16,654 nucleotides of DNA, taken from the NCBI GenBank assembly GCA_015179045.1, contig WHUZ01000271.1, positions 1 through 16,654 of the forward strand. The letters are read 5' to 3'. The notes below the pieces were generated by a model. The model searched no databases, was not told where the DNA came from, and saw only the letters and a program-made list of their open reading frames with translations. The translations under genes and the position numbers were made by a program. Source of the DNA: Kalaharituber pfeilii. Its lineage: Eukaryota; Ascomycota; Pezizomycetes; Pezizales; Pezizaceae. Shown piece after piece: positions 1 through 9,849 of the stretch; the first letter of the stretch is position 1, and each line of letters starts with the position of its first letter.

Positions 1-282
1 CTCGTATATGAGGTACGCCGATAGCCAAAAGTATGAAACTCACAATCCCTAATTAGTTCAGTTTTCTGTTGGTAATTGTTACTCGGAATAAGTACCTTAA
101 ACAGGGGAGTAATGTTATAGCTAAAATGGAAACTTGCCTACCATATGGCAAGGGACAAGGGTTCCACTACTATTAGCTGCTATAGTTAAAGATAAAGACT
201 TATCTACTAAGAGGAAAACACTAACCCTGCAATTGAATATCAGACTAATGCTGATTGACTAGAGTGATTACTCATTAGGCTT
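1..282. other. AT-rich flank with possible LTR-start motif
   Basis: No open frame of interest was seen. At 103-120 a purine run (AGGGGAGTAA) is followed by TGTTATAG. This is the same arrangement as the polypurine tract and LTR start of the chromovirus to the right (GGGGAGTAC then TGTTACAG at 7104-7120). It may be the 3' edge of another related element truncated near 282, but the sequence after the motif does not obviously match the LTRs at 283 or 7113. Confidence 0.3.
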
Positions 283-900
283 TGTTTATAGGCATAACTA
301 TTCTCATGCATAACACTGTTTTTTAAGTGTCGTCAAAAGGTACTACCAACTATAAAGCCTACCAGTCGAAGTTTAGCTAACTCATACTAGTCAGGTCCAT
401 GGTAGTGGAACTTCTTGTTAAGAAGTAAGTAACTACTAAGATTAGCAATCTTGGTTACTAATCTTTCGGTAGCTCCTGTTATACTATTCGTTGTATGATA
501 ACCTTTTCTTATTTTCTTATCATCAATCTTTGCATAGGGATTGGAGTTATGATGGTATTTTTAGATAGAGGCTTGCATTAGAGGTTTCAAGTTCTCGTAT
601 TTTTTGTCCTAGAATTTATTGTAAGGTTGTCAAAAAGAAAGGCTGTCACTTAGTATTTTTCAGGTCTGGCTTGATCCCTAGAATCCGTTTCAAGCTGAAT
701 TTGTTAACAGCTTTGAAGAACTACATTTTGTATAAATAGAAGCCTGACCTCCGGAGTTAGAAGGGCAAGGACCCGGAACTCAACCCTAACAAATATAAAG
801 CTTTCTTACTACCTTAACTACTTATTTTCCATGACTTATATTTAATTATATTTCCGCACTTAGTTATTTAGTAAAGGCTTACCTCAATGTATCCCCAACT
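283..900 (+). repeat. 5' LTR of the + strand chromovirus
   Basis: It begins TGTTTATAGG and aligns along almost its whole length with 7113-7750. Differences are mainly C/T and G/A transitions plus several one-base indels. The outer edge at 283 is set by matching the 3' copy. The inner edge is uncertain: homology is clear to about 890 and the expected CTGTAACA end is not preserved. A TATA-like element lies at 731-738. Confidence 0.85.
731..738 (+). promoter_or_regulatory. TATA-like box in the 5' LTR
   Basis: TATAAATA sits in an otherwise mixed stretch, about 450 bases into the LTR, and is preserved in the other LTR at 7572-7579. Its place in the second half of an LTR suits the retroelement promoter that starts genomic RNA. 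The role is inferred from position and motif only. Confidence 0.5.
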
Positions 901-1212
901 ATATTTGTTAGGTCTTATTTCACCACAACCTCTAAATAAACTAACAATAGTATCCTAACGACTTCCTTGAATTCCCAAAACTCTTGACCGCTAGGAACGA
1001 ACTGATTTATAGAGATCCAAAGATTGAAGTAGACTCCTCACTCAGCACTGAAGCCACGCAGTCAGCTCTTACCACCACACCGAGGCTAGGACTCCAACCG
1101 TGCACTAAAGCCTATATGCACCAAATGCACATTGAGGATACTAGAGAACTAGATTGGACTGGAATCCAACAAAGCAATTAGACCTACTAGTTCTTCAAAA
1201 CAAGAGAAGATC
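901..1212. other. Leader between 5' LTR and gag
   Basis: An untranslated-looking stretch between the LTR and the first gag-like ATG at 1213. No primer-binding site could be assigned with confidence; GTATCCTAACGACT near 950 is the only faint candidate. The short frame at 984-1181 has no recognisable features and is probably chance. Confidence 0.4.
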
Positions 1213-3046
1213 ATGTCTACTTCCTATCCTACAGGCAGTAGACTGGGCGATATTAATGCGCTAATCTCTCAGTTTAACATATGAGCTTGAATATAAGTTC
1301 ACAGCTTAGGAAACCATAGCCGAAGAAATTGAGAAAGCTCGAATGGAGATAGCTCATCCTTTCTAGAATGTTACCAGTAGAAATGGACATAGACTGAAAA
1401 GAGGAACTAGAAGTTGAATTTGTCAAAACAGCAATTCATTGACCTTCAGAATCAACTCAGGGCCAATGCTAACAAGTATAAGCAACGCTACGAAGCACAA
1501 ATCCAAAGCTGATGCATAAGCTTGGGAAACCAAGCTTCGAGAACAGTGAACTAAGGAAAAAGCTGAACACGAGGCAACAGTCCTAGCAGCAGCGGAGAAT
1601 TACCGACTCAAAATGGAGGCTGCTAAACTTAAGTGGGAAGTAGAAATAAAGGAGAAGGTTCAGAACCTAGAAAGGAAGTATACTAAGGATGCGAATACTA
1701 CTATTATCAAGTCCCTAGACGAGAAAAGATTAATAGTCGCAGCCTTGGAGTCTCAATTACAGGATACTAAGATCCTTTTAATAAAGAAAAGACAAGAAAA
1801 GAGGGCTAGAAGAAAAAATCACAGCCTAAGAAGGCATTATTAGAGCTAGTAAAGATAGATAATAGTCTTGGAAGTAGAAATCACCTCCCTTAAGAACCAG
1901 AACAAGAAACTGCAAGAAAAGGTAGCAGCCCTGGAGGTCACACTCCACCATCTCGACCACCAACTAGAACACCATCTCCGGCACAAACCGTAACTACTAT
2001 CCTCTCCATCTGACCAGCACCATCTCCTCCTCCAAGAAAGAAAGCCAGGCATGAAACCAGACAATGGGATTCACCTGAACCCGAACCCACTGGCCAGTAT
2101 ATCCCATTCACCTACCTCCTAACTCTAAGAACTTGGGATGGTAACCTGGATAGACTATAAGTATTAAAGTCCAAAGTAATGGACTTAGTATACCTCTGAG
2201 AGCACTGCTGAACCTTTGCTGAAGAAGATACCAAAATTCTATATACATCTCAATCTCTAACCAAGGAGGCAGCAGAATGGTATAGCCAAAACAAACATAT
2301 GTATATAGGTTCGAAGATTTAGAGAGATACTATATTGGAGAAATGGATAAACGATTTGGCAGAGGGAATGGAATCCATATGCAAGAGCAGCAAATATGAG
2401 ATAAACTTGACACCTACATACAGAAGGGTAAAATCATAGACTATATCAATGCCATGAAGAAAATGAACCACCTCGCCAATTACAACGATAAAACATTTCA
2501 AGACAAGGTGGTCAAAGAGTTGAAAAGAAACATTGCCCAATTCTTTCTCATGCAGCCAAGAGTATCCAATGAATTGCTTGATAACTGGTGCAAATGCGTA
2601 GTAGCGGTTGGCATACGAGGACGAGTGAACAACATAAGTTGTGGGTCACAGTAGTGGTAACAAACCTAGTGGCCATTCAAAGGGAAACAATCTTCAGAGA
2701 AGAAGAAGGACAGTATGGAAACTATGACCTCTAAGCCCAGCCCATACCTCTCCGGCTCCTCCAAGGAACTCAGTGCCAAATGGAAGGCCGATGGGAAATG
2801 CTCTTGCTGTGGAAGAAAAGGCCACACTTTCAGCAAATGCATGGCTACGGAAATTGTAAAGGAGTGGAAGACGACCCAGCCAACTAATCAGTCAGGTAAT
2901 AAGAGGAAGAGAAATGATGACAAGAAGGAGGACAAGAAGGAGGTAAGGAAGATTAAACAAGAAAACAAAGGAGACTCGGCTAGGATACAGGCTCGCAGCC
3001 TAGTGTCACGCATCACTACTTTCAATAAATCCGAGTCGGAAAACTA
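1213..3046 (+). pseudogene. Gag polyprotein remnant with CCHC zinc knuckle
   Basis: Gag would package the element RNA into cytoplasmic particles. A possible start is the ATG at 1213 (MSTSYPTGSR...), but the frame soon breaks. Codons 1613-1843 encode a charged, probably coiled-coil stretch rich in K, E, Q and L. About 2220-2640 encodes capsid-like helical sequence (for example KEAAEWY, then DNWCKCVVAVG). The best piece, 2715-3046, holds one zinc knuckle, CSCCGRKGHTFSKC (C-x2-C-x4-H-x4-C) at 2799-2840, followed by a very basic/acidic tail rich in K, R, D and E. There are multiple stops and at least two frame changes. The knuckle plus position before protease makes the call; the capsid boundaries are approximate. 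Confidence 0.75.
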
Positions 3047-3183
3047 GAAAGGCAGATCTTAGCTAATGAAGTGTCTGCCCTCCTCCTCCTCCAGTTGGTC
3101 TCACTCCTCCTCCAATCCTCAAAGGACCTCCAGCAAAGAAATCAATCATTCGCAAAGCCGAGCTAAAATGGAAGGAAAATGGT

Positions 3184-3411
3184 ATCTCAAAATCAGTAAT
3201 GATTAAAGTATGTATTGACCCAAGAGCAGAAATGTCAATGCTCTCTCAACAAAGTACCAATCCCATACATCAAAAGAAAATTCCTATCAAGTTCAGAGGA
3301 GCTGGCAGTGTGCCCTTACCAAATACTGAGCATAAGTATACCCCAAAGCTCCAAATGACCCTTATCGATGATACCAGTAAAGTTTATAAAGAACTCATCG
3401 ACTTCGAATAG
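3184..3411 (+). pseudogene. Retropepsin (aspartic protease) remnant
   Basis: A short open stretch beginning near MIKVCIDPRAEMSMLSQQ at 3199. Ty3/gypsy proteases carry D-[ST]-G-A at the active site, usually in a context like IDSGAEVNVIS. Here the site reads D-P-R-A, so the Gly and Ser/Thr are gone while the catalytic Asp remains. Gly to Arg (GGA to AGA) fits the transition damage seen elsewhere in the element. The frame ends at a TAG after 3411. From there to 3661 no good coding was recognised; an AT-rich inverted repeat (GTGTTTTTT ... AAAAAACAC) lies at about 3599-3645. Confidence 0.6.
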
Positions 3412-3661
3412 GTGATGAAGGAAAGAACTATGATGCACTCTTTCAATAATATGGATGGCTAGTTACCAGCCATACATTGATTGAGACTTGGACTATATTG
3501 AACTAAATCACCAAATACTCGGAACATATCAAGGCTAGGTGCTTTGAACTTTGTGAAGCGGAGGAACTTTACACGACTAAAGAATGGTAAGCAGGGCAAG
3601 TGTTTTTTGGTGAGTATATATATATTATGAGATAAAAAACACCCAAGTGTGCATTTACTAA

Positions 3662-5098
3662 ATGGAAGCTAGCGAGCAGGTGACCTTTGACCTAACAGCA
3701 TGGAAGAAGAAATTCATGAAGGTTTTTGACTACGAGACTACAGCAAAACGTACCCCGCATCGATCTTATAACTACCGCATACCTCTACAAGAAGAACAAC
3801 AACCTCCATGGGGAGCTATTTATCGACTAAGTGAGAAAGAGTTGGAGATACTTAAAGAATACATTGAACAGATGTTAAAAGAAGGAAAGATCTGACCCTC
3901 ACAATCTCCGACAGATGTACTCATCCTGTTTATCCTAAAAAAGAATAGCAAACTCTGCATGTGTGTCGACTATAGAGGCCTAAACCAAATTACTATTAAG
4001 AACCGCTACCTCCTCCTACTAATAGCAGAACTCCAAGACCAACTTCGCAAGGGCAAATACTTCACTACCCTTGACTTAAAGAACAGATACAACTTAGTAC
4101 AAATTGTCAAAGGGGATGAGTGGAAGTCAGCCTTTAGGACTCGGTACAGCTACTACAAATACACAGTTATGCTATTCGGACTCTGCAATATACTAGCAAC
4201 CTTCCAGGAGTTCATGAATGAAATCTTCAAAGACATGATTGATCAATGTTTACTGGCATATATTGACGACCTACTAATATATGCTGAAACCCTAGAAGAA
4301 CATAATACAACCCTGGAAGAGGTATTACATAGGCTATAGGAAAATGGTTTGGCTATACAAGAGGAAAAATGCGAATGGTGTATGGAGAAGGTTGAATTTT
4401 TGGGTTATCATATCTTAGGGAAAGGAATCTTAATGTTCACTGACAAAATACAGGCTATCCTTGACTAGAAGACCCCTGGTACTAATGAATACTCGAATCT
4501 GAAGACAGATATACAATCCTTCCTAGGATTTGCCAACTTCTACTGACACTTCATTAAGGACTACAGCAAGATATACTTACCTCTAACTCGACTACTCAAT
4601 AAAGAGGCAAAGCTAGTCTAGGGACCTCCACAAGAGGAAGCTTTTCAATAACTCAAGGAAGCTTTCATGACTGCTCCGATTCTAGTACACTACTACCCAG
4701 AATACGAAATCATTCTAGAAATAGATACAAGCGACTTCGCACTTAGAGGGATCCTAAGTCAGAAGTAAGAAGATGGCAAACTATACCCAGTTGCATTCCA
4801 TTTCCGGAAGTTTACCTCAGCCGAAATTAACTACAACATCTTCGACAAGAAGATACTGGCTATAGTAGAATATATGATAGATACCTGAAGAGAATACTGT
4901 GAAAGTGCTAAGCATAGTATCAAAGTCTAGACTGATCACGACAATCTCTGAATCTTCAATACTATTAAGAAACTATTTTGCCGTCAAGCACGATGGGCAG
5001 AAAAACTTGTCCCATTCGACTAGATAATTATCTACTGAAAAGTAAAAGTGAATGCCCAGGCAGATGCTTTATCCAGACCTAGTGACCACGCCCTTAAG
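3662..5098 (+). pseudogene. Pol: reverse transcriptase and RNase H remnant
   Basis: One reading frame with scattered stops runs from 3662 to about 5098. The start resembles the RT N-terminus (HRSYNYRIPLQEEQQPPWG, then KELEILKEYIEQMLKEGKI). CVDYRGLNQITIKNRY lies at about 3962-4009, FTTLDLKNRYN (first catalytic Asp) near 4060-4092, and the polymerase motif YIDD at 4259-4270 is intact. RNase H follows, with EIDTSDFALRGILSQ near 4718 and the usual ADALSRP end near 5060-5080. Stops include TGA at a conserved Arg after GKI (3893-3895) and in FY*HFIKD (near 4543), and TAG at an expected W in LV*GPPQ (near 4620). It would have copied element RNA into DNA in cytoplasmic particles. It is now dead. Confidence 0.92.
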
Positions 5099-5340
5099 AA
5101 GGGGAGTGGACAGCAAGATCAGTAAGAAACTAAGTTCTGGAAAGAAGAAACATGGCGGAAGAGAAAGAAATTTTGACTGCAAGAACAATAAAAGCTCTGA
5201 AAATAGTAACACTAACTAACGAATAGAGGAGCAAGCTAATCGAAGAAGGGAAAAAGGACAAATGATATACTCAACTTAAGGAACGCATCCAGCAGAAGAA
5301 CAATAACGTCGATAAATGATTCAATATCTATAATGAACTA
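5099..5340 (+). other. Connector between RNase H and integrase
   Basis: A charged, lysine- and glutamate-rich linker region, heavily interrupted. The reading frame of pol changes somewhere inside it: RT/RNase H lie in one frame and integrase in the next. A purine run near 5099-5106 (AAGGGGAG) resembles a central polypurine tract, but this is weak. Confidence 0.35.
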
Positions 5341-6669
5341 GTCCTACACAACAACCGGTTTGTGATACCAACAGCCCTTAGACAAGAAATACTTCAGGCA
5401 AAACATGATCATCCCCTTATTGGCCACCTCAGAATCGAAAAAACTACAGAACTTATTGGTAGAGACTTCTATTGGCCTAATGCTCATAACAATATCACAG
5501 AATACCTCAGTGTATACTTGGGATGCCAAAAAAATAAGGCATAAAGATACAAGAAATACAGCCTCCTTTACCTATATAAGATACTATACCACCCATAGTC
5601 CTTTATTAGTATGGACTTCATTACTGAACTCCCTCCTTCAGATGGCTTCATACAAATATGGGTAGTAGCAGATAGGTTTACTGAGATGGCTCACTTTATC
5701 CCTCTAGCAGAACAATCCATGGAACAATTAGCAACTACCTTCCTTTGAGAAATATGGCAACTCCACGGCTTACCAAAAACTATCATATCAGATCGAGATC
5801 CAAAGTTTACTTCGAACTTCTAGCAGGAACTCATGAAGAAACTCAAAGTCAACTTAAATATGAGTACAACTGTATACTCGGAAACTGATGGACAAACTAA
5901 AAGGGTCAACCAAACTCTCGAAGGGTACCTCCGTAACTATATCACCTACCATCAAAACAATTGGAACCAACTCTTATCCCTCGCAGAGTTCGCATACAAT
6001 AACGCACAATATAGCTCTATCAAGACCTCACCTTTCTTCACCAACTATGGCTTTTACTCCCTTGTTGATACCATCAATGAGTAAGAAGCTCTCAACGTAC
6101 CCTCAGGAGAACTCACAGGAGAATGGGAATAGATTCACAAGGAACTGAACAAATCAATTGAACGAGCAGCTAAGTGGTATAACCAACATCACACTCGATA
6201 ACCCGATTTCAAGGAAGGAGACAAAGTCATACTTAATACCAAAAATATCTCAACAAAAAGACCTTCCAAAAAACTCGACCCTAAGTTAATTGGATACTTC
6301 ACTATCAAGAAAGTAATAGGCAAATATTCTTTCAAGCTTAAGTTACTATACAACTTAAAGATATACCCTGTCTTTGATATTTTACTGCTCGAACCATTCA
6401 AAACATCTGCTCTCAACCCTCTACCTGACCAACTATCCCCACTAATGCAAGAAGGTGAAGAAGAATACTTTATAGTCTCCATTACTGACGGACGATATAA
6501 TAGTACCAAGAAGACACTAGAGTACCTTGTGCAGTAGGAAGGTTATGGGTCTGAAGAGGCAATATAGGAAAGCTTAAGTAAACTATTAATGGATGATAGA
6601 TTACCAGTAGATGCACTTAAAGAATTCCGTGAATGATACCTTGAAAAAGAAAAACAAGCTGAATCAGGG
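5341..6669 (+). pseudogene. Pol: integrase and C-terminal chromodomain remnant
   Basis: A single frame with stops. The zinc-binding N-terminus (5362-5541) has both histidines (HDHPLIGH) and the last Cys (GCQKNK), but the first Cys of the C-x2-C pair is Tyr (codon 5515-5517). The core follows: SMDFITELP with the first Asp at 5614-5616, ISDRDPKF with the second Asp at 5791-5793, then TDGQTKRVNQ, where the family has the catalytic Glu and this copy has Lys (codon 5899-5901). A GPF/GPY-like module lies near 6220-6400. A chromodomain (EYFIVSITDGRYN..., LEYLVQ*EGYG) spans about 6457-6573, with two TAG codons at expected Trp positions. The role was DNA insertion, with chromodomain targeting to heterochromatin. 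The Glu loss alone should abolish it. Confidence 0.92.
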
Positions 6670-7098
6670 CAATGAGAAATAAAGAAAAAGAGAAGTGAGA
6701 AATATAGTTAAGTTACTGACCTAAAGAACAGATATATCTGTCATAAAGATATGGCATGGACCTAACCTACGAACTTGAGTTCATAAAGTATTAACACTTA
6801 TCCTAGATACATACTAAGGTATCAAACAGAAAAGTATTCAAAGAGTCAAGACACTATGAATATAGGGGCATGTCTTATAATAAATAGGTAAAGCTCTTAT
6901 CAACTACCTTCAACGTCAAAGACTAATTAGAGGCATAGCCTATAGTCAGGACATTATGGAATATTACCTTGAGTACGATCACAGTAAAATAAGTTGCTAA
7001 GATCAAGGTAAGAGATCCACTGACACTAAGCTGTATGGCTTATATTCTTTTAAGAAATTAAAGAATAATAGCTAACAGGTACTTGGGACGTGTGCTCT
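6670..7098 (+). other. 3' region with possible extra coding fragments
   Basis: Downstream of the chromodomain the integrase frame continues with basic residues (EIKKKRSEKY) to about 6770. Two further protein-like stretches follow in other frames: KVFKESRHYEYRGMSYNK at 6831-6884, and a stretch starting ALINYLQRQRLIRGIAYS and containing DIMEYYLEYDH, about 6893-7000. Their amphipathic, low-stop character suggests real former coding, either a long pol C-terminus or a third ORF. I do not recognise the domain. Confidence 0.35.
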
Positions 7099-7112
7099 AA
7101 GAAGGGGAGTAC
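7099..7112 (+). other. Polypurine tract before the 3' LTR
   Basis: AAGAAGGGGAGT plus AC lies directly before the LTR start TGTTACAGG. A purine run immediately 5' of the 3' LTR is the usual primer site for plus-strand DNA synthesis in LTR retrotransposons. Confidence 0.75.
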
Positions 7113-7750
7113 TGTTACAGGTATAACTATTCTCATGCTATAAAACCATCTTATTTAAGTATCGTCAAAAGGTACTACTAACTATAAAGCCTACCAGTTG
7201 GAAGTTTAGCTAACTTGATACTAGTCAGGTCTGTAGTAGTAGAACTTCTTTAGTTAAGAAGTAAGGAACTACTAAGATTAGCAATCTTAGTTACTAACTC
7301 TTCCAGCAGCTCCTGTTGTACTATTCATTATATGATAACGTTTTTTTATTTTTTTATATTATCAATCTTTGTATAGGAATTGGAGTTATGATGGTATTTT
7401 TAGATAGAGGCTTGCATTAGAGGTTTCAAGTTCTCGTATTTGTTGTCCTAGAATTTATTATAAGAGTTGGTCAAAAAGAAAGGCTGTCACTTAGTATTTT
7501 TCAGGGTCTGGCTTGATTCTCAGAATCCATTCAAGCTGAATTTGTTAACAGTTTTGAAAAACTATATTTTGTATAAATAGAAGCCTGACCTTCCAGAGTT
7601 AGAAGGGCAAGGACTCGGAACTCAACCCTAACAAATATAAAGCTTTCTTACTACCTCAACTACCTTATTTTTCGTAACTTAGATTTAATTATATTTCATG
7701 GCTCACTTAGTTATTTAGTAAATGGCTTACCCTCAATGTACCCTGTAATA
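7113..7750 (+). repeat. 3' LTR of the + strand chromovirus
   Basis: It starts TGTTACAGG and ends CCTGTAATA, nearly perfect inverted termini (TGTTACAGG / CCTGTAACA with one change). It is 638 bases long, homologous to 283-900, with a TATA-like box at 7572-7579. Compared with the 5' copy most substitutions are transitions, for example AATCTTGGTTAC against AATCTTAGTTAC. This points to mutation after insertion rather than a recent copy. Confidence 0.88.
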
Positions 7751-7870
7751 GAAATGGAGTTCTACAAGTTGGTTGAAAAACTATTACAAGCAGGCTATCT
7801 AGATGACCAAAGCATATATTTTAGGGGATTCTAGTGATTTTGAAGGTGTTATTGTTTAGGAGTTTAGAGA
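7751..7870. repeat. Spacer between the LTR elements, with short tandem repeat
   Basis: Up to 7841 nothing is recognised. Three imperfect copies of a ~24-base unit begin at 7842, 7867 and 7890 (core GAAGGTGTTA...TTCAGGAGTTC), running to about 7912. The second and third overlap the outer edge of the neighbouring LTR, so the unit may belong to that LTR. Confidence 0.5.
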
Positions 7871-8236
7871 TGTTACAGTTCAGGAGTTCGAAGGTGTTAT
7901 AGACTCAGGCTAGGTAGATCGATGATTAACAAGATAATAGATAAGGAAGGAAAAAACTATCTATAAGACAGTTATATTAGGTCCTTATATATATAGTAGG
8001 CCCTATGGCCAAGAAGCAAAGACCTAGCAGTAAAACAGAGAATTTTCATAATAAGAACGCGCAACAAGTACGTGCGGTGAAAGCAGACTTTTTATATCTA
8101 ATAGATGATCACTAACCAGCCTCTCTTAGTAGTTTGGCAGTCGGCTTATCATGGAAGTTCAGTGATCAAGTAGTAGCTAGTCGATAGCTCATAACCGTTA
8201 CTCTGAGTATGGCAATACAGGCATTGGATCATGACA
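7871..8236 (-). repeat. 3' LTR of the - strand chromovirus
   Basis: In element direction it starts TGTCATGATCC directly after a polypurine tract and ends AACTGTAACA, giving TG...CA termini and a length of 366 bases. A TATA-like run (TATATATA) lies at about 7988-7996. The start is well supported by the tract and by pol ending across it; the outer end at 7871 is chosen because TGTTACAG is the best terminus. Nearby TGTTAT motifs at 7847 and 7895 are alternatives. Confidence 0.6.
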
Positions 8237-9700
8237 GTACTCCCCCTCTAGGCATCAAGCTCCTACGAGGGTTCAGGTTTACTGGGATACTGCTAGTAAA
8301 AGGCTTTAATAAGGTTAGGGGAGTATTTAAGGTACCAGCTAGTTGCTAAGTCAGATTATCATAGCCTTTCCATTTGACAAGGTACTGTAGGTACCATCTA
8401 TACATCCTTGAGTCCAGCACATTCTCAACTTCCCACTCTTCCTCTCCTTCAATGATGACTAGTGGAGATGGCGGTTCTATTTGGCCAAGCAGTAGGTCTT
8501 CAGCACCAAGTTCAAGCAATGATATATAGAATACAGGGTGAATTTTCATGGTGTGAGAAAGCTCTAGCTAGTAAGCATAAGTACCTATGGCAGTGGTCAC
8601 CTTGAAGGGCCTTAGTTTCTCATGATCAAGCTTCTTACAAGGCCTTTGAGTGCTAAGGTGCTTACTTGTTAACCAGACGTGGTCCCTCATATAGGAATCT
8701 TAGTACAGGGACTCTACTATAGTTGGTGTATTCGGCGTATTGAAGCTACATATTTTGTAGCTCGGCCTGGGATCTCATATAGCTCTATCACCTTTCTTAT
8801 ATGTTGGTGGGCCTTAAACCAAGTAGTTCTGACACTTCGTTCACTTGTAGTAAGTCGGTTGTTTGGATTCTCTATGAATCATGAGTGGAAGTCAAAGTTT
8901 GCTTGGAAGGGCGATACTTTGGTAGTTTCTGATATCTAATTATTTATTATGAATTCGGCCATTAGCAAGTAACTTAGTCTATTATCCTGTTGGTAGTTGA
9001 TATATACCTTTAGGTATTACTCTATAATAGTATTTATCTTTTCAGATTGGCCATTGGTTTCAAAATGATAGGTAGTTGATAGCCAAACTTCAATATTTAG
9101 TCACTTATATAGATGTCACCAGAATTCTGAGTAAACTGAGGGCTGCGGTCTAATATGATCGACTGCAGTAGGCTATGAATCTTCCAAATATAGTTAAGGT
9201 ATAGCTAGGCAAGGTCTTCTATAGTAGCTGATTCAGTTGTAGGATATAAATATCATATTTTGGTGAGTCTATTAACTACCATCAGAATAGCATTGAATTT
9301 CTGGGGTCTATATTTAGATAGTTCAACTACGAAGTTCATAGTAATATGTTGCTAGAGCTGTTCAGGTAATTCAATCAATTTTAACATTCCATATAGTACA
9401 TAGCGTGAGAGCTTAGCTCTTTGGCAAGTGTAGCAGTTGCAACAGAATTATTCAACATCTTTACAGATAGACGGCCAGGTATAGGTTCTTAGAATTAGCT
9501 CGAGCATCATTGCTACTTCAGGGTAGCCTGCAGATAGCAAATCATGATATTCTTGAATAATAGTGAGTCAAAGAAGCGGGTACTCTAGTACATACAATTA
9601 CTCACAGTAGTATAGTCGATTATCTATCTCTTTACATTTCCTTAGGCTGATATTGATATGTCACCTTTGTCCTGATTGTAGTGCTAATATTACTTCGCGA
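8229..9700 (-). pseudogene. Pol: integrase and chromodomain remnant (- strand)
   Basis: In - strand order: a zinc-binding Cys pair in CYTCQRAKLS near 9440-9415; the core motif ITMNFVVELS, where the first catalytic Asp is Asn (codon 9336-9334); ILDRSPQF with the second Asp kept (9150-9148); and near 9045 TNGQSEKIN, which keeps the Glu but has NGQ for DGQ. A GPF-like stretch (LRPFKV) lies near 8620. After a frame change, MKIHPVFYISLLELG begins at 8549, and the chromodomain (EEEWEVENVLDSR, LQYLVKWKGYDNLT) runs to 8346 and stops at TAG where the family has Trp. Asp to Asn (GAC to AAC) fits transition damage. Integration activity must be lost. Confidence 0.9.
8237..8252 (-). other. Polypurine tract of the - strand element
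   Basis: In element direction the sequence is AGAGGGGGAGTAC immediately before TGTCATG. The pol frame runs through it (…PRGGVLS, stop at 8231-8229), so the polyprotein end overlaps both the tract and the LTR start. Confidence 0.75.
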
Positions 9701-9849
9701 GACATAGAGTCATTTTTGTATGTCTAAATTTATAGTTTTTGCTGATCTGAGTCAGTAAATATGGTAGCAGCTAGGGTGGGAATTACTGCAGTTAAGGCAA
9801 AGTTCTCTGGTTTCAAGATAACTTGGTTCTAATATTGTAGTCTTTTATC

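Larger units (their letters stand above)
283..7750 (+). mobile_element. Degenerate Ty3/gypsy chromovirus, nearly full length
   Basis: An LTR retrotransposon of about 7.5 kb, bounded by two related LTRs. The internal order is gag, protease, reverse transcriptase, RNase H, integrase, chromodomain, then a polypurine tract, which is the Ty3/gypsy (Metaviridae) order; the chromodomain makes it a chromovirus. Every coding domain carries in-frame stops or frame changes. The stops are mostly TAG or TAA where Q or W is expected and TGA where R or W is expected, as C:G to T:A transitions produce. No convincing target duplication flanks it (GGCTT before 283, GAAAT after 7750). It cannot transpose on its own. 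Confidence 0.93.

Noticed and set aside
1846..2064. - strand frame with Trp/Ser/Arg-rich product
   Set aside because: It is the shadow of the gag region of the + strand element; its composition reflects the antisense of a charged coding stretch.
3599..3645. AT-rich inverted repeat GTGTTTTTT ... AAAAAACAC as a terminator or hairpin element
   Set aside because: Short homopolymer arms in an AT-rich, mutated region. There is no flanking duplication and no functional context.
8679..8939. + strand 86-codon frame
   Set aside because: It is antisense to the integrase C-terminal region of the - strand chromovirus, which explains the sequence better.
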